Assembly (NCBI GenBank): GCA_018398585.1
Contig: JAGTTD010000021.1
Location: 828,501-892,500, forward strand
Direction: 5' to 3'
Source of the DNA: Simmondsia chinensis
Taxonomy: Eukaryota > Streptophyta > Magnoliopsida > Caryophyllales > Simmondsiaceae
DNA: 64,000 nt
In this document: positions 43,793 to 54,409 of the stretch, one piece after another
Numbering within the stretch: position 1 is the stretch's first letter
Layout of the letters: each line of letters opens with the position of its first letter
The notes under the pieces: generated by a model
Databases searched by the model: none
What the model was told of the DNA's origin: nothing
Seen by the model: only the letters and a program-made list of their open reading frames with translations
Program-made: the position numbers and the translations under genes

Positions 43793-45491
43793 ATGTCAGC
43801 AACTATCATGAGCGAGCCAACAATGGTGGTCTCATCACAGGACTCGTCGGCACCCAAAACGACATCAAACGTAACTGCAAACGACAACAGCAGCATGGAA
43901 ATTCAATCTGCAAAATGTGAATGTTGCTGCTTCATCGAGGAGTGTACCCCTGAATACATTCAGAGGATTCGAGAGAGGTATCTGTAATCTAAAAGTTTAA
44001 GTTGATAAGTGAAGTCCGCATTGGTCCACTTTATACCTTGTATTAAAATTACGTTAATAGTAAAAGTGGGGGTCATAAGGACTCTTGATCTCTTAGTCAA
44101 CAAGGCTCTAATATATGTCAAGGAATCAACTATTTCAAAAGTTTAAACCGATGAGTGAATATCGACTAAAGATTTTATACTTTAATAGTATGTGACTCCA
44201 CTGGTCCTAATTGTGCGAGTTGGCATGCGAGATTCATATATATAAAAAATAGGAAGTAATCTTTTTTTTTAAGGGTTCATTTACGAGGCACTAAGGCACC
44301 GGATCTCATTAGAACTCTGAAGTTATGCGTGCTTGGGTGTGAGTAGTACCAGGATGGGTGACCTCATGGGAAGTTCTCGTGTTGCCAACCCCATAAGTTT
44401 GGGGTTTCTTGGAAACAATCTCTTGGTAGGGTTACACCCTAAAGGGATAAGGCTGCGTACATCCACCCCTCCCAGACCCTGCTTATGCTGGAACTCTTAA
44501 GGCACTGGGTCTGTTGTTATTATTGTTGTTGTTGTAATCTCTTTTTTAATACTTGATACATATATGCTAGAATGATATTTATCTGAAAATTAATTAGCAT
44601 TAAATCTAGTATTCCACTAAATTTATACGTTTTCCGTGAAAATTCACCACCATTGATCCACTTTTACTTCCACTATTGCCCACAATTAGGGGTGTAAGCG
44701 AGTCAAGCCGAGCTAAGCACCCACTTCTTCGAACTCAAGCTCGGTAAGACTTATGGATCTCAAGTCCAAGGCGAGTTCTTATCGAGCTTTTAAACCTTTG
44801 TTCGAACTCAGTTCAATAAGTTTTTAGTGTATTTGATACTCAACTCAACTAGTCTCCTTAGTTTAATCAAGCCGATTCGAGCTCGTTATCAAGTCGAGTC
44901 CAACTTGCTATCGAGTTAAGCTGTTTGAGTTACTCTCGAGTCATTTTTGAACTATTGTTAAGCTAATACCAAGCGTTAACAAGCTCTTATTGAACGCTTA
45001 TGAAGCTGTTCTCGCGAACATTAATGAGCCAAGCACCCCGTTGATTGAACTCGGCTCAATAAGCTTATCAAGGCTACTCATAAGCAGCTCAACAAGTAAT
45101 CGAGCCTCCATAACGAACATGAATGAGTCGAAATTAATTTTTATTATACTCACACATGAAATTCTCGAACAGGTACATGGGTAAATGGGTGTGCGGGCTT
45201 TGCGCCGAGGCGGTGAGAGACGAGGTAATCAAATCAGAGCGGCTGATAACAACAGATGAAGCTTTGAACCGGCATATGAATATTTGTAGGAAATTCCGGT
45301 CGTCTTCCCCGCTGACCGACAACCCGACCGCTGTCTTAATTACCGCGGTTCGGCAGATCATGCGGCGGAGCTTGGATTCACCAAGGGGTGCCCGGTCATC
45401 GCCTGCCAGCCCCACCAGCACAGCGGCCCGAAAGTGTCAGCTCCCGGTGCTGGCTCGGTCTGAGAGTTGCTTTCCTACTCTGTCCGGGTGA
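43793..45491 (+). CDS. DUF1677 family protein
   Basis: Two coding exons, 43793-43977 and 45173-45491, give 167 aa. The family core spans the splice: CECCCFIEECTPEYIQRIRE, then RYMGKWVCGLCAEAVRDEV, with cysteines 42, 44-46, 51, 69 and 72 able to bind a metal. ITTDEALNRHMNICRKF follows. The C-terminus is a basic, Ser/Pro-rich tail. DUF1677 is plant-specific and its biochemical role is not established. The N-terminal 40 residues are Ser/Thr-rich and probably disordered. No stop or frameshift; the splice restores codon 62 (AG|G). The 1.2-kb intron holds a TRIM remnant, a 5S SINE and a hAT-like repeat. Most similar in memory to At1g54095. Confidence 0.9.
43981..44188 (-). mobile_element. TRIM remnant in DUF1677 intron
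   Basis: CTAAAAGTTTAAGTTGATAA, AAGGCTCTAATATATGTCAA and GGAATCAACTATTTCAAAAG match the TRIM internal and LTR words, with a roughly 80-bp internal deletion and many changes. Confidence 0.75.
44274..44533 (+). mobile_element. 5S rRNA-headed SINE in DUF1677 intron
   Basis: The head GGTTCATTTACGAGGCACTA, a 5S region with GATGGGTGACCTCATGGG, the RTE-type half and a TTG-rich tail. Target duplication near GTAATCT plus T-run at 44256 and 44534. It is in sense orientation to the gene. Confidence 0.88.
44687..45130. repeat. CGAGC-type hAT-like repeat in DUF1677 intron
   Basis: It starts TAGGGGTGTAAGCGAGTC and is dense in CGAGTCGAGCTC-like words to about 45130 (AACGAACATGAATGAGTC). It ends 40 bp before the exon 2 acceptor. 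Confidence 0.6.
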
Positions 45492-45509
45492 AATTTATAC
45501 TTTGTTTGA

Positions 45510-46339
45510 CAACTGTGTAAAGCGGTAAAAACAGGTAAAGACTGTGAGGGTAACGAGGAGTAAATAGGGAAAGGCAAGAGATTATCATACCCTTGTTTGA
45601 ATATCTTTAATAAAGAAGAGTAAGGGTGAATCCTGGGGTTCGGAAACCGGGAATATTGGCAATGAGAGTGTAAAACAGATAAGGAAAAGCCGGGAAATCT
45701 TCATGTAATAAGATAATGAATAATAATGAGATTGTTTATGTTGGTTGTTGTGTTTGATGTAATGGTTAGATTACCAATCTCTGCACGAGATGTGATTTTG
45801 ATTTTGAAGCTTATGTGTCCCTCCTCGAAAGTTAGTGACACTTATAATGCCTCCTTAATGTATTCGATACTTAGCTCGGCTTTTCAAGCTAATCAAGCTG
45901 AGCCGAGCTCATTATTGAGCAAAATCAAGCTCCTAATCTAGCCTTGCTTGTTGTCGAGTCAAGTTTCCTATCGAGCTGAACTTCTTCGTGCTACTATCGA
46001 GCCAGCTAATATTAATAGTTAACAAAACACTAACGAGCTCTTATCAAACTCTTATCTAACTGTTTGCGAACGTTAACTAGTCAAGCATCTCCCTAATTGT
46101 TTAAACTCGGCTTGTTAATCTTATTCAGCCTGTTCGAACTCGGCTCTATAAGCTATCAAGCACTAATAACGAGCAAGAACGAGCAATATTCGATTCCGGT
46201 CATGAGTAGTTCATCGAACATTCAATTCATTTACTTCCCGACATATTATATAGGCATGGCTTCATGTACACAATTATTAGACATGAGGCAAGCAAAAGCA
46301 AAAGCAAAAATCCACCCTTCCCCACCAACATGAAGTGTC
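45510..46339. repeat. GGGTAA-type and CGAGC-type repeats
   Basis: 45510-45720 holds TTTGTTTGACAACTGTGTAA and CATACCCTTGTTTGAA words of the GGGTAA family. 45830-46230 holds CGAGCTCATTATTGAGC-like words of the CGAGC family. It immediately follows the DUF1677 stop codon. No gene. Confidence 0.5.
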
Positions 46340-46660
46340 TACTGTATTAATTTAATCATTTGATTAAATTTATGTTAAGTTATTAGCATAATTTTTAACG
46401 ATACAATCATATTAGATGCAAGTAATCCACTAGAAATCCACCCATCAACTCAAAAAAATCAAATTGACGCCCAAAACATTCAAAATTTTATTGAGAATTT
46501 AACATAAATTTTAGTACCAAATTGACACAATATCATTGTACGGGGACTAAATTAATACAAGTAAAAATACAACGATTAAATTGAAATCAATAAAAATACA
46601 ACCAAATTGACACAATTGGGTGGAGTATAGGCACCATTTGTGTGAATAACCCTTTTTTTT
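46340..46660. repeat. MITE-like remnant
   Basis: AAATTGACACAATATCATTG and AACCAAATTGACACAATTGG, then GTGTGAATAACCC, match the right arm of the 39405-39732 MITE. The left arm is not clear. Confidence 0.45.
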
Positions 46661-46881
46661 GTTTTTGAGTAATTTGAGTACAAGCACAAAAAGACACAAA
46701 AGTTCAAAATTAAAAACAAAAGTTCTATGCTACAGGAAAAAAAATATATAAATAAAAAATTTAGTATATGACACAAATTATATGACATTTACTTATTAGA
46801 GAATAAAAAATAAATATATTCAAATGGTTAAAGTTTATAACATCTAGATTAGTTTATATATCTAAGGATTCCTTAATGTAT

Positions 46882-47395
46882 TATATATATATATATATAT
46901 AAGGTGGCGTTTAAGATTTGTTAAACATTAAAAAAAAAATAATTTACGGTCAAGATTTGATGAGTATGGAAAAAATAATAATTTTCTTCCCTTATTCCTT
47001 CTTTCCTTTTGCCCCATGAAGGGGTATTGGCAGTAAATTGTTATTTTTTTTAGTGTCCAACAAATCTTGGCCGTCCATATATATATAAGGGTGGCGTTCT
47101 TATAAGAGGGTGAGAGCATGAGAGGGGCGAATCCTGGCCCTACATTGTAATGGACGGTCAAAGTTTACAGGACACTAAAAAACTAACAATTTACGGTAAA
47201 TATTTATTGAGTATTGGGGAAAAAAAAAAAAAATTTCCTCCCATACCCTTTCTTTCTTTCAGCCCCATAAAGCGATAGGGGCAGTAAATTTTTTTTTTTT
47301 TCTTTAATATTTAACAAATTTTAGTCGTCCATTATAATAGAGGGCCAAGATTGCCCCTCTCACCCTCTCATAAAAATGAGACCATATATATATAT
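46882..47395. repeat. Two adjacent MITEs flanked by TA repeats
   Basis: A TA run (46882-46901) is followed by AAGGTGGCGTTTAAGATTTG. The block 47088-47395 begins GGGTGGCGTTCTTATAAGAG and ends CCTCTCATAAAAATGAGACC, next to another TA run. Both blocks contain a GGGGTATTGGCAGTAAATT-like centre. The arms are imperfect complements. Confidence 0.6.
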
Positions 47396-47621
47396 ATAAG
47401 ATGCTCAATAGAAATAAATATTATAGATAAACAAAAGAAAAATATGAAAGTCTCACTAGTTTTATTTCAGTATATAAGTAATTGTAAAAATGTCGCTAAA
47501 GTACTTTAAGATTTTATATATTAATATTTTATATATATATTTTACAAATATATGTTTAAAATTTTTACCGACTTGACCCCAAATAAAATGTTGTTCAATT
47601 AGGGGTAAGCATGTCAATTTA
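47396..47621. other. AT-rich intergenic DNA, nothing recognised
   Basis: No gene or repeat end was identified. Confidence 0.35.
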
Positions 47622-47785
47622 TTTTTTTCCCGATAATTAACGATAAAGTCGTAATATACTACAGACAACTAGTACAAATGATACCTAGGTCAACATGTAT
47701 AAAAACGACGATCAGTCCCAATTCGAAGAAAACAAGATTGCAAAATACTTACAAACAGAACAACAAACGCTAGATAACTAATTTT
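47622..47785 (-). mobile_element. LINE 3'-end fragment
   Basis: Plus-strand TTTTTTTCCCGATAATTAAC, then GATAAAGTCGTAATATACTA, is the complement of the 3' signature. Confidence 0.75.
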
Positions 47786-47829
47786 AAAAGACAAAATTGT
47801 TCAACCTCACATCTACCTCCCCCACATAG

Positions 47830-47995
47830 GAGTGTTCATTACCTGTTAACCGTACTCAATGACTTATTAGTTTATTAGCTGTTTAAGAAATTTGTGAAAA
47901 TTAGATAACCTTTACCACTCGTTTAAAATTGGTTAACCAAAATTCCAATTATCGGTTAGTTCGGTCCTATTAATCGGTTAACCACTTATTGAAAA
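47830..47995. repeat. GGTTAACC-type hAT-like repeat
   Basis: TGTTCATTACCTGTTAACCG, AAAATTGGTTAACCAAAATT and AATCGGTTAACCACTT match the family around 33890. Confidence 0.5.
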
Positions 47996-48139
47996 AGAAA
48001 TACAAGTATATAAAATTTTGCTGGTTTCTTTTGCATAATATGCTCCAAAAAGAGGAAATTATAAAAAAATATCTAATATCCAAAGTACTATGGTGCTTAA
48101 GGCCGTGTATTCTATATATTAGTACCAAGTATTACCGGA

Positions 48140-48733
48140 AATTGCAGATGACAAAAGAGGGAAGGCGAGCCCTAAAGCGTAAGGCGAAAGAGAAGGAGAA
48201 GCGGGAACTTCAGGAATTTCTGAAGGACATGTCGCCAGTAATAATTTGCAGAAGCGGACAAAGAACACTAGAAAGAAGAAGAATAAGAACTTGGTGAATC
48301 GGGGCAACCACATTGCTGATGCTGGTCAAATCGAGGAAGCAGTCCAAACAATAGAGATGGGAGAAAGATTAGGCTTGGATTTTGAGAGTTTCGATCCGAC
48401 GATGGTAAGTGTTATTCTTCATGGAAGGTTGTGATGGGGTTTTTTTGGCTTCTTGGTGCCTTGTGTTCAGTTTTCAGTTGTGAGTGTCCTGGTCTTCTGC
48501 TGGTTTCTGTGCATCGGTTTGCTCCCTGTTCCTGCCATTTGATTGGTTTTTTGTTTTCGTTGTTTTTGTGTGCTTGTGTTTGTGGTACGTTTGTTTTTCC
48601 TGTTTTTGTTTTACTTTGTGTTTTTTTTGGTTGGCTCTTTTTTTCCCCGCTCTTGTTCGAGTGGATTCAGGTCTCGCCTTGTCGAGTGACCTGCTTTTTC
48701 CATGACTCTATCGCTAATTATCAAAAAAAAAAA
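48140..48733 (+). mobile_element. LINE fragment: ORF1 C-terminus plus 3'UTR
   Basis: A frame reads KRKAKEKEKRELQEFLKDMS; after a frameshift it continues VQTIEMGERLGLDFESFD and stops at 48432-48434. About 300 bp of T/G-rich 3'UTR follow, with TCAGGTCTCGCCTTGTCGAG and CTATCGCTAATTATC plus an A-run. LQEFLKD and the GxxLGL motif align with 1501-2190, so both derive from one ORF1. Confidence 0.72.
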
Positions 48734-48769
48734 GTATCCCACCCCTAAAGGCCTCCAGACCCCAATCCA

Positions 48770-49025
48770 GGTAAATCTAAGAGGGTATCATTAAAAGCAT
48801 CTAAACTCTAATCCAATCAATTCTAAGAGAGTGGCATTTAATATTTTAGATAATGGGAAAGAAAAAAACAAGAGATTCAAGTTTTTTTTAATTGTGGCAT
48901 TTCGCAAAGTATATAATGTAAGCCTCTAAACCTTAATCCAAACAATTCTAAAAGACTGACATTTAATATTTTAGATCATGGAAAAGAACAAAAAAAAAAA
49001 AAAAAAAAAAACAAGAGGTACAAAT
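48770..49025. repeat. Tandem duplication, period about 120 bp
   Basis: CTCTAATCCAATCAATTCTA and GTGGCATTTAATATTTTAGA near 48815-48855 recur as CTTAATCCAAACAATTCTAA and TGACATTTAATATTTTAGAT near 48932-48976. Both are followed by an A-rich stretch. Confidence 0.65.
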
Positions 49026-49147
49026 TTTTTATATAAAATTATTTTTTGTAATCTAACTATATTGGCTACATTTTTAATAGATAATTCAAGTGTGTGTGTA
49101 TCATTGTTTTACATTTAAATTAATTAAATACAAATTGAGCAAATAAT

Positions 49148-49690
49148 ATGGGTAGATATGAGGCTAGTATGGCGGGTACAAGGCGGGGCAGTAAGGGACG
49201 GGCACAACATTATTATACCCATACTCACCCTATACTCATGGAGGATATTTGCACGTATATCCTATCTGTGCAGTTTTTGAAGTTTGGTTATTGTCCTGCT
49301 TCTGAGCGTTCTTCTTTGGTGCCTTCAATGGTGGGGCTTTCTTGGTGTGTCTCGAGTTGCTTTTGGGTTGTTTTTTGTGTAGCGTCCAATGCTGCGAATA
49401 GGAAGTTGTTTTTCTTGTGGTGTGTTTTTCTTTTGCTCTGTTTGTTTTATCTTTTAGCTATTTTGGGATTGGTTCCGAGGGTTGGGCTTGTCTTTTTTGT
49501 TTTAGCAGGTTTGCTTGTTATTTTCCCCTTTTTCACACTTTGCGTGTGCTCTTCGTGCTCTTTTTTGAGACGTCGGCTTTTGTATCACGAGTTTATCCCC
49601 ACTAATTATCAAAAAAATCCTATCCGTATTTGCTACCTGTTTCACTAGCATCCACACACGCCCATAGATAACGAATTTTACCCGCCTATT
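49148..49690. repeat. GGGTAC-type hAT-like repeat split by a LINE
   Basis: GGCGGGTACAAGGCGGGGCA on the left and TAACGAATTTTACCCGCC on the right belong to one repeat of the 21696 family. The LINE at 49270-49616 separates them. Confidence 0.55.
49270..49616 (+). mobile_element. LINE 3' end, 5'-truncated
   Basis: The target duplication ATCCTATCTGT and ATCCTATCCGT is at 49259-49269 and 49617-49627. It ends CACTAATTATCAAAAAAA. The 166-aa open frame across it is a by-product of T/G-rich 3'UTR, not a gene. Confidence 0.85.
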
Positions 49691-49719
49691 GTTATCCCAA
49701 ATATTGACCATAGTTATTG

Positions 49720-49980
49720 GAACAACAACAACAACAACAGAAGACCCCGTGCCTCAAGGGCTCCCATATAAGCAGGGTCTGGGAGGGGTGAATGTACGCA
49801 ACCTTACCCCTTCAAAGTGTAACCCTACCGAGAGATTGTTTCCGAGAACCCAAACCTTATAGGGTTGGCAACACGAAGACTTTCCAGAAGGTCACACATC
49901 CTGATACTACTCTCGCTCAAACACACTTAACTTTGAAGTTATAATGTGTTCCAATGTATTAGTACTTGATAAATGAACCG
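49720..49980 (-). mobile_element. 5S rRNA-headed SINE, full length
   Basis: Plus strand begins AACAACAACAACAACAACAG (TTG tail complement) and ends TTAGTACTTGATAAATGAAC (head complement). GAAGGTCACACATCCTGAT is box C complement. The target duplication is not clear. Confidence 0.87.
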
Positions 49981-50140
49981 TTCTTATCGAAAAGTAAGCA
50001 TAAACCCAATAAATGGCTGACGCAATTAGGTGACCAATTATAGTACCAATTAGTGGTCTACCCCTATTATTATAGTCTCCTTTTATTTATTTCCTACCCA
50101 ATTAATTAATTAAAAAGTTTTATATATATATATATATATA

Positions 50141-50559
50141 TGTTAGGAACCGATCGATCGGGGGCCGCTCAATGCGTGTCCTAATCGTTTGTTATAAATA
50201 GACCTTTAGGGTTTTAGTTTTAGGTGATCCAATCATCCAATCAAAGAGGGCCGCCGTCCAATTAAGTTTGAGAGCGTTACGAGAATTTAGAGGGAGTGAT
50301 TCAGTAATTCTCCATAGATCTCGTTCAGAAAAAGTGTCTTTGTAATTCTTCTATTATTCATACTCAATAAAGAATCTCCATCTCCACCCGTGGTTTTCTT
50401 CCCTCTCGATTGAAGAGGGGTTTCCACGTAAATCTCTGTATTCTTCGTTTGTTCTCTTTTACCTCTTTTGATTACTTCTCTTGTTTGTTATAATATTTGA
50501 ATCGAATCCAGTTCCCATGGTGTTAAGTTCCGCATTAAGGAGGTATTAATTTCCTAACA
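50141..50559 (+). mobile_element. Copia LTR relative, 419 bp, with primer-site remnant
   Basis: It starts TGTTAGGAACCGATCGATCG and ends TTTCCTAACA. The blocks CAATAAAGAATCTCCATCTC and GGGGTTTCCACGTAAAT match the LTRs of 53796-56805. The downstream AAATTGATATTCGAG and TATATCAGATTTG parallel the primer-site region after the second LTR there. The U3 is shorter by about 150 bp. There is no 5-bp flanking duplication, so this is a 5' LTR remnant rather than a clean solo LTR. Confidence 0.8.
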
Positions 50560-50774
50560 AATTGATATTCGAGTATATCAGATTTGTCTAGATTCCTCAA
50601 TATAAATATATTGATTTTGTCAATTTGATTAGGATTTCTTTTTGACTTCCTAGTGAATTATCGTACTCAACTTGGCAATCCAAGATAATTGACACTTTTA
50701 AGTAAGAAGTACAACATCGTTCCTCTAATAAGATTAATCAATTATTGAAGGAGGAGCAAACAAGTCTCGAATTC
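50560..50774. other. Short copia internal remnant
   Basis: Decayed primer site followed by AT-rich text without gag motif. Confidence 0.35.
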
Positions 50775-51303
50775 AAAGCGAGTAAACGAGCCGAGCACTC
50801 CCTTATTCGAACTCGAACTTGACAAGACTCATTGAGCTTGATTTCTAGCCTAACTCTTATTGAGCTTTTAAACCTTTGTTCAAGCTCGATTTAAACATTT
50901 TATTATGCTCGATAGTCGGATCTAGGCTGATTGAGCCGATTTGAGCTCGTTATTGAGCAAAAAGTCAAGGGTCGAGCTCCTTTTTGAGTTGAGCTATATA
51001 TTCGAGTCAATATCGAGCCATTGTCGAACGATTTTCAAGTTGATATAAATTGTTAACAAACCCTTAACGAGTTCTTATTAGCTTATAATAAGCTATTATT
51101 GAGCTCTTAAATAGCTCTTATCAAACTGTTCACGAACGTTAGTGACCCGAGCATCCCCTTGTTCGAACTTGGCTCGTTAAGCTCATTGAGCCTGCTCGAA
51201 CTTGGTTCGAAAAGCTACTGAAACCCAATAACGAACACAAACAAGCGGTAATCGATTTTAAACGCAAGTTGTTCATCAAACGTTTAGTTCATTTACACCC
51301 CTA
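50775..51303. repeat. CGAGC-type hAT-like repeat with one clear end
   Basis: The left AGTAAACGAGCCGAGCACTC and right TTAGTTCATTTACACCCCTA are imperfect terminal inverted repeats. The interior is dense with GAGCTC words. Confidence 0.65.
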
Positions 51304-51573
51304 CTCACGATTGGGCGGGATATTCATATAAGAGTGGTTGATATGGGATGGGTACGCTCAACAATATTTTTTATAGGTACGAGATTAGTATAGGCTACTT
51401 GCCCAACCCCTACTCGCCTCTCCCTATCTCACCTCACCTACGTCGTATGATCATACTCACTACTCACCTCATACTCGTCCTATGCCCGTCGCACCTATCC
51501 TGTACCCCTTGTACGGACGGAGGGCATGGGGCAGGAATTTAAGGTACTTGTGTTTGAGAGTATGTGGGCCAAG
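51304..51573. repeat. GGGTAC-type hAT-like remnant
   Basis: GGGATGGGTACGCTCAACA and GCCCAACCCCTACTCGCCTC words; no ends found. Confidence 0.4.
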
Positions 51574-51590
51574 AATGGGGTAATGGCCCA

Positions 51591-51844
51591 AATAAAGCTC
51601 TACTCCAACCCTGCAAATATCCGGACCAATTTCTCCAGCTCTGTCACGGTTTGCCGTCCTCCCTCACACCGAGCCCTCTCCTAGTACTGATATAGCCTTG
51701 TAGTGCCTGTTTGCTGTTTTCCTTTTTTTTTTTTGAGTTTCTGTTTTGTGTTTTCTTTTTCCCAAGTTTATTTGGATTTTCTTAGGTCTCATTTGTTCTA
51801 ATCGCCTGTTATGTATTGTGACTTTATCGCCAATCATCGAAAAA
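51591..51844 (+). mobile_element. LINE 3' end, 254 bp
   Basis: A perfect 17-bp target duplication AATGGGGTAATGGCCCA is at 51574-51590 and 51845-51861. It begins in the 3'UTR (TTTCTCCAGCTCTGTCACGG) and ends CATCGAAAA. Confidence 0.92.
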
Positions 51845-51861
51845 AATGGGGTAATGGCCCA

Positions 51862-52526
51862 CATGTACCGGAGAGAGTGCAGCTCTAGGTCCGTTTCCAC
51901 TAGAGCGGTGCGGCTATCCATTTAACACCCGGAAAGGGTAATGGGACAAGTGGCAAGTAAGAGTTTTGTAGTGGGTAACTTGACATTTGAAGCTTCAGCA
52001 AAGTCTTGTTAAATTCAGTTTCCTTTTCTAACTTAGCTCAGCTCACTTGAGTTCACAGATGTTTCAGCAAGTTCCAAACAAGATCGACCATAAATCTAAC
52101 AACTCAAAGGAACATAGAGATTCAGCATGCTCAAAAATGTTTAATTTAGACTCACGAACACAAAAAACCCGACCCTCATCAAACTCGAACTCAACTTGCT
52201 TAGTCGAATAAGCCGTTCCCACTTGTTTAAAAAATAAATTATAATAGGAAAACAAAGTGACAAAGCAAGTGGCCACTTTTTAATGTGATTCATCATCACC
52301 CACATAAGCAAAACAAATAAATTGCTACAAGATGCAATTTTAGCCATTTAAAGTGCACTATTATGGTGGTCAAAAAAAGTGTACTGTTACCATTTGATTG
52401 GACTTAATTTTTTTAAAATTAAAAATTAATGCTCGATATTAATACAAAGTGGATACATGATAAATATAATTAGTAAAAAATTACAAAAAGAAACATAATT
52501 AATACAAATAACAAGATAAGTGGTAA
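51862..52526. other. Intergenic DNA, nothing recognised
   Basis: No gene; short open frames lack motifs. Confidence 0.35.
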
Positions 52527-52975
52527 GGATGGCATTGAAGCGGGTAAAACCCGTTACCTGCGGGGCGGGGGGCGGGTATGGGTATAAGTGAAGCGGTTAG
52601 TGGGTACGGGTTGGGTGTACTGCCCCGTACCCGTATAGTTTTGTACCTGTCCTGCTCCACCATATCGGCTTCATTTGTATCTAATTAACTTTCAAATTAA
52701 AAAATACTTGCTTAAATTCAATTATCTAAATTATTTATAAATTTTACAAAAAAATATAATTGAATTCTTAGATATAGTATTAAATATGATTGATATAGGC
52801 GGGTTTGTACTCATATTATGGCGAGTATAGGGCAGGTATGGGCATGGGTATGGGTTTGTATCTACTAGGGCAGATATGGGTATTCACTTCATACCTGTGG
52901 CTGATAATGGAGAAGGTATGGATATGAATTTGGGCGGCGGGTATGGATATAGAGGAGGCACTCCTATTATTAATT
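52527..52975. repeat. GGGTAC-type hAT-like element, decayed
   Basis: It starts TAAGGATGGCATTGAAGCGG, close to the terminus at 21696, and contains GGGGCGGGGGGCGGGTATGG and CCCCGTACCCGTATAG. The right end, near GGGCGGCGGGTATGG, is eroded. Confidence 0.6.
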
Positions 52976-53790
52976 AATCGAGATATTATTTACCACATTG
53001 GTTCCAAGTCGAGACCGACCAAAAATATTATTTAATTAAGATTACTAATTTATCGAGTATTAATTTATCAAGATTATACTATATGTAAGTAGATCGTATA
53101 TATAATATTCTTTTTTAAATGTCATGCAAATTAATGATAATTACTACAAGATAAGTGTTCTTTGCTCATCCTCAAATTGACTTTGTGACAGTCTAAGAGA
53201 TAAGCACTTTAGCCAAATTTCGGCCTAAATGGATGATTAATGTTTCTTTTTTCAATATGAAAAAGCGACCTTATTAGGCTTGGACTAGGCTTGATAATAT
53301 TTTCCTCCACCTAAGCATGTCACGAGACCTCTTCAAATCTCGAGGCTTTGACTACTAGTTCGATCTAGCCTTGACCTTGGATCCCTTCATCATGTTTTAA
53401 TTCAATGTCGACTTGTTTAGACTTTTTTCACCTTCATGAGGCTTATTTAACTGGAACACTCATTTAGGCTCAAAATGAATTCGTTCGGCTGAAAACGGAT
53501 AGCTCAAGCTCTTAACAAGTCCAACATTATGATATATACTTTCAAGCTCGATTGGCTCAGTTTCGAGATGTAGGGTAACTTATACTAAGGCTGACTCGAT
53601 CTTACTATAGAGGTAAAAAAATACTATCAAATCAAGGTCCGAAAGAAATGTGTCTCTTACTCGAATCTTTTGAAACTTAATATTCGATTTGATAAAATTA
53701 AAGAAGAGGAATATAATTATTTGATATTTGGCTAAGATGTAGTTATCTAATTATATTGAATTTTTTAATTAAAACTTATGCTTAAATTAT
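52976..53790. other. Intergenic DNA with a TRIM stub at its right end
   Basis: No gene. GGCTCAAGCTC-like words around 53440-53590 suggest another CGAGC-type remnant. From about 53775 CTTATGCTTAAATTATGTTA is TRIM internal sequence, cut by the copia element. Confidence 0.45.
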
Positions 53791-54409
53791 GTTAATGTTA
53801 GGTTATGTCTCAAATTACTTATTTTATTTTTATTGGTGCGGCCGTGGGGTCACTGATCAATCGGGAGGAAAAGCCAATCGATCGGGTGATTTAAGGAAAG
53901 GATTCGGAATTTTGGCAGTAAAGGGGCCGATCGATCGGGAGTCGTTTTCCGCCGGCCCTAATTATTTTCTATAAATAAGGGCTTAGGATCTTCGGTTTAG
54001 TTGAGAAGTTTCTCCCATACGTATCCAATCAAAAGCGTGTGAACCGCTATTAAGAAAAAGAGGTGATTTCGTAAATCCTCCAAGATATTCGAGTGCTACG
54101 AGAGTTCAGAGGGAGTGATTGTAATTCTTCCATATATCTCGTTTGGGAAGTGTCGTTGTAATTCTTTGTTCAGTTAATAAAGAATCTCCATCTCCGCTCG
54201 TGGTTTTCTCCCCTCTCGATTGTAGAGGGGTTTCCACGTAAATATTGTGTGTTCTTGTTTTGTTCTTTCTTTCTCCATATTTGTTTACTTCTCGTTTTGC
54301 GTGAGTCATATTATTTAAATCGAATCAAGTTATCAGGGTTTACAGTTCCGCATTAAGATTTAATCCTAACAAATTGGTATCAGAGCCCTGTTTATTTCAA
54401 TTTGATAAT

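Noticed and set aside
49148..49648. 166-aa open frame
   Set aside because: It crosses a hAT-like repeat, a target duplication and a LINE 3'UTR; no protein motif.
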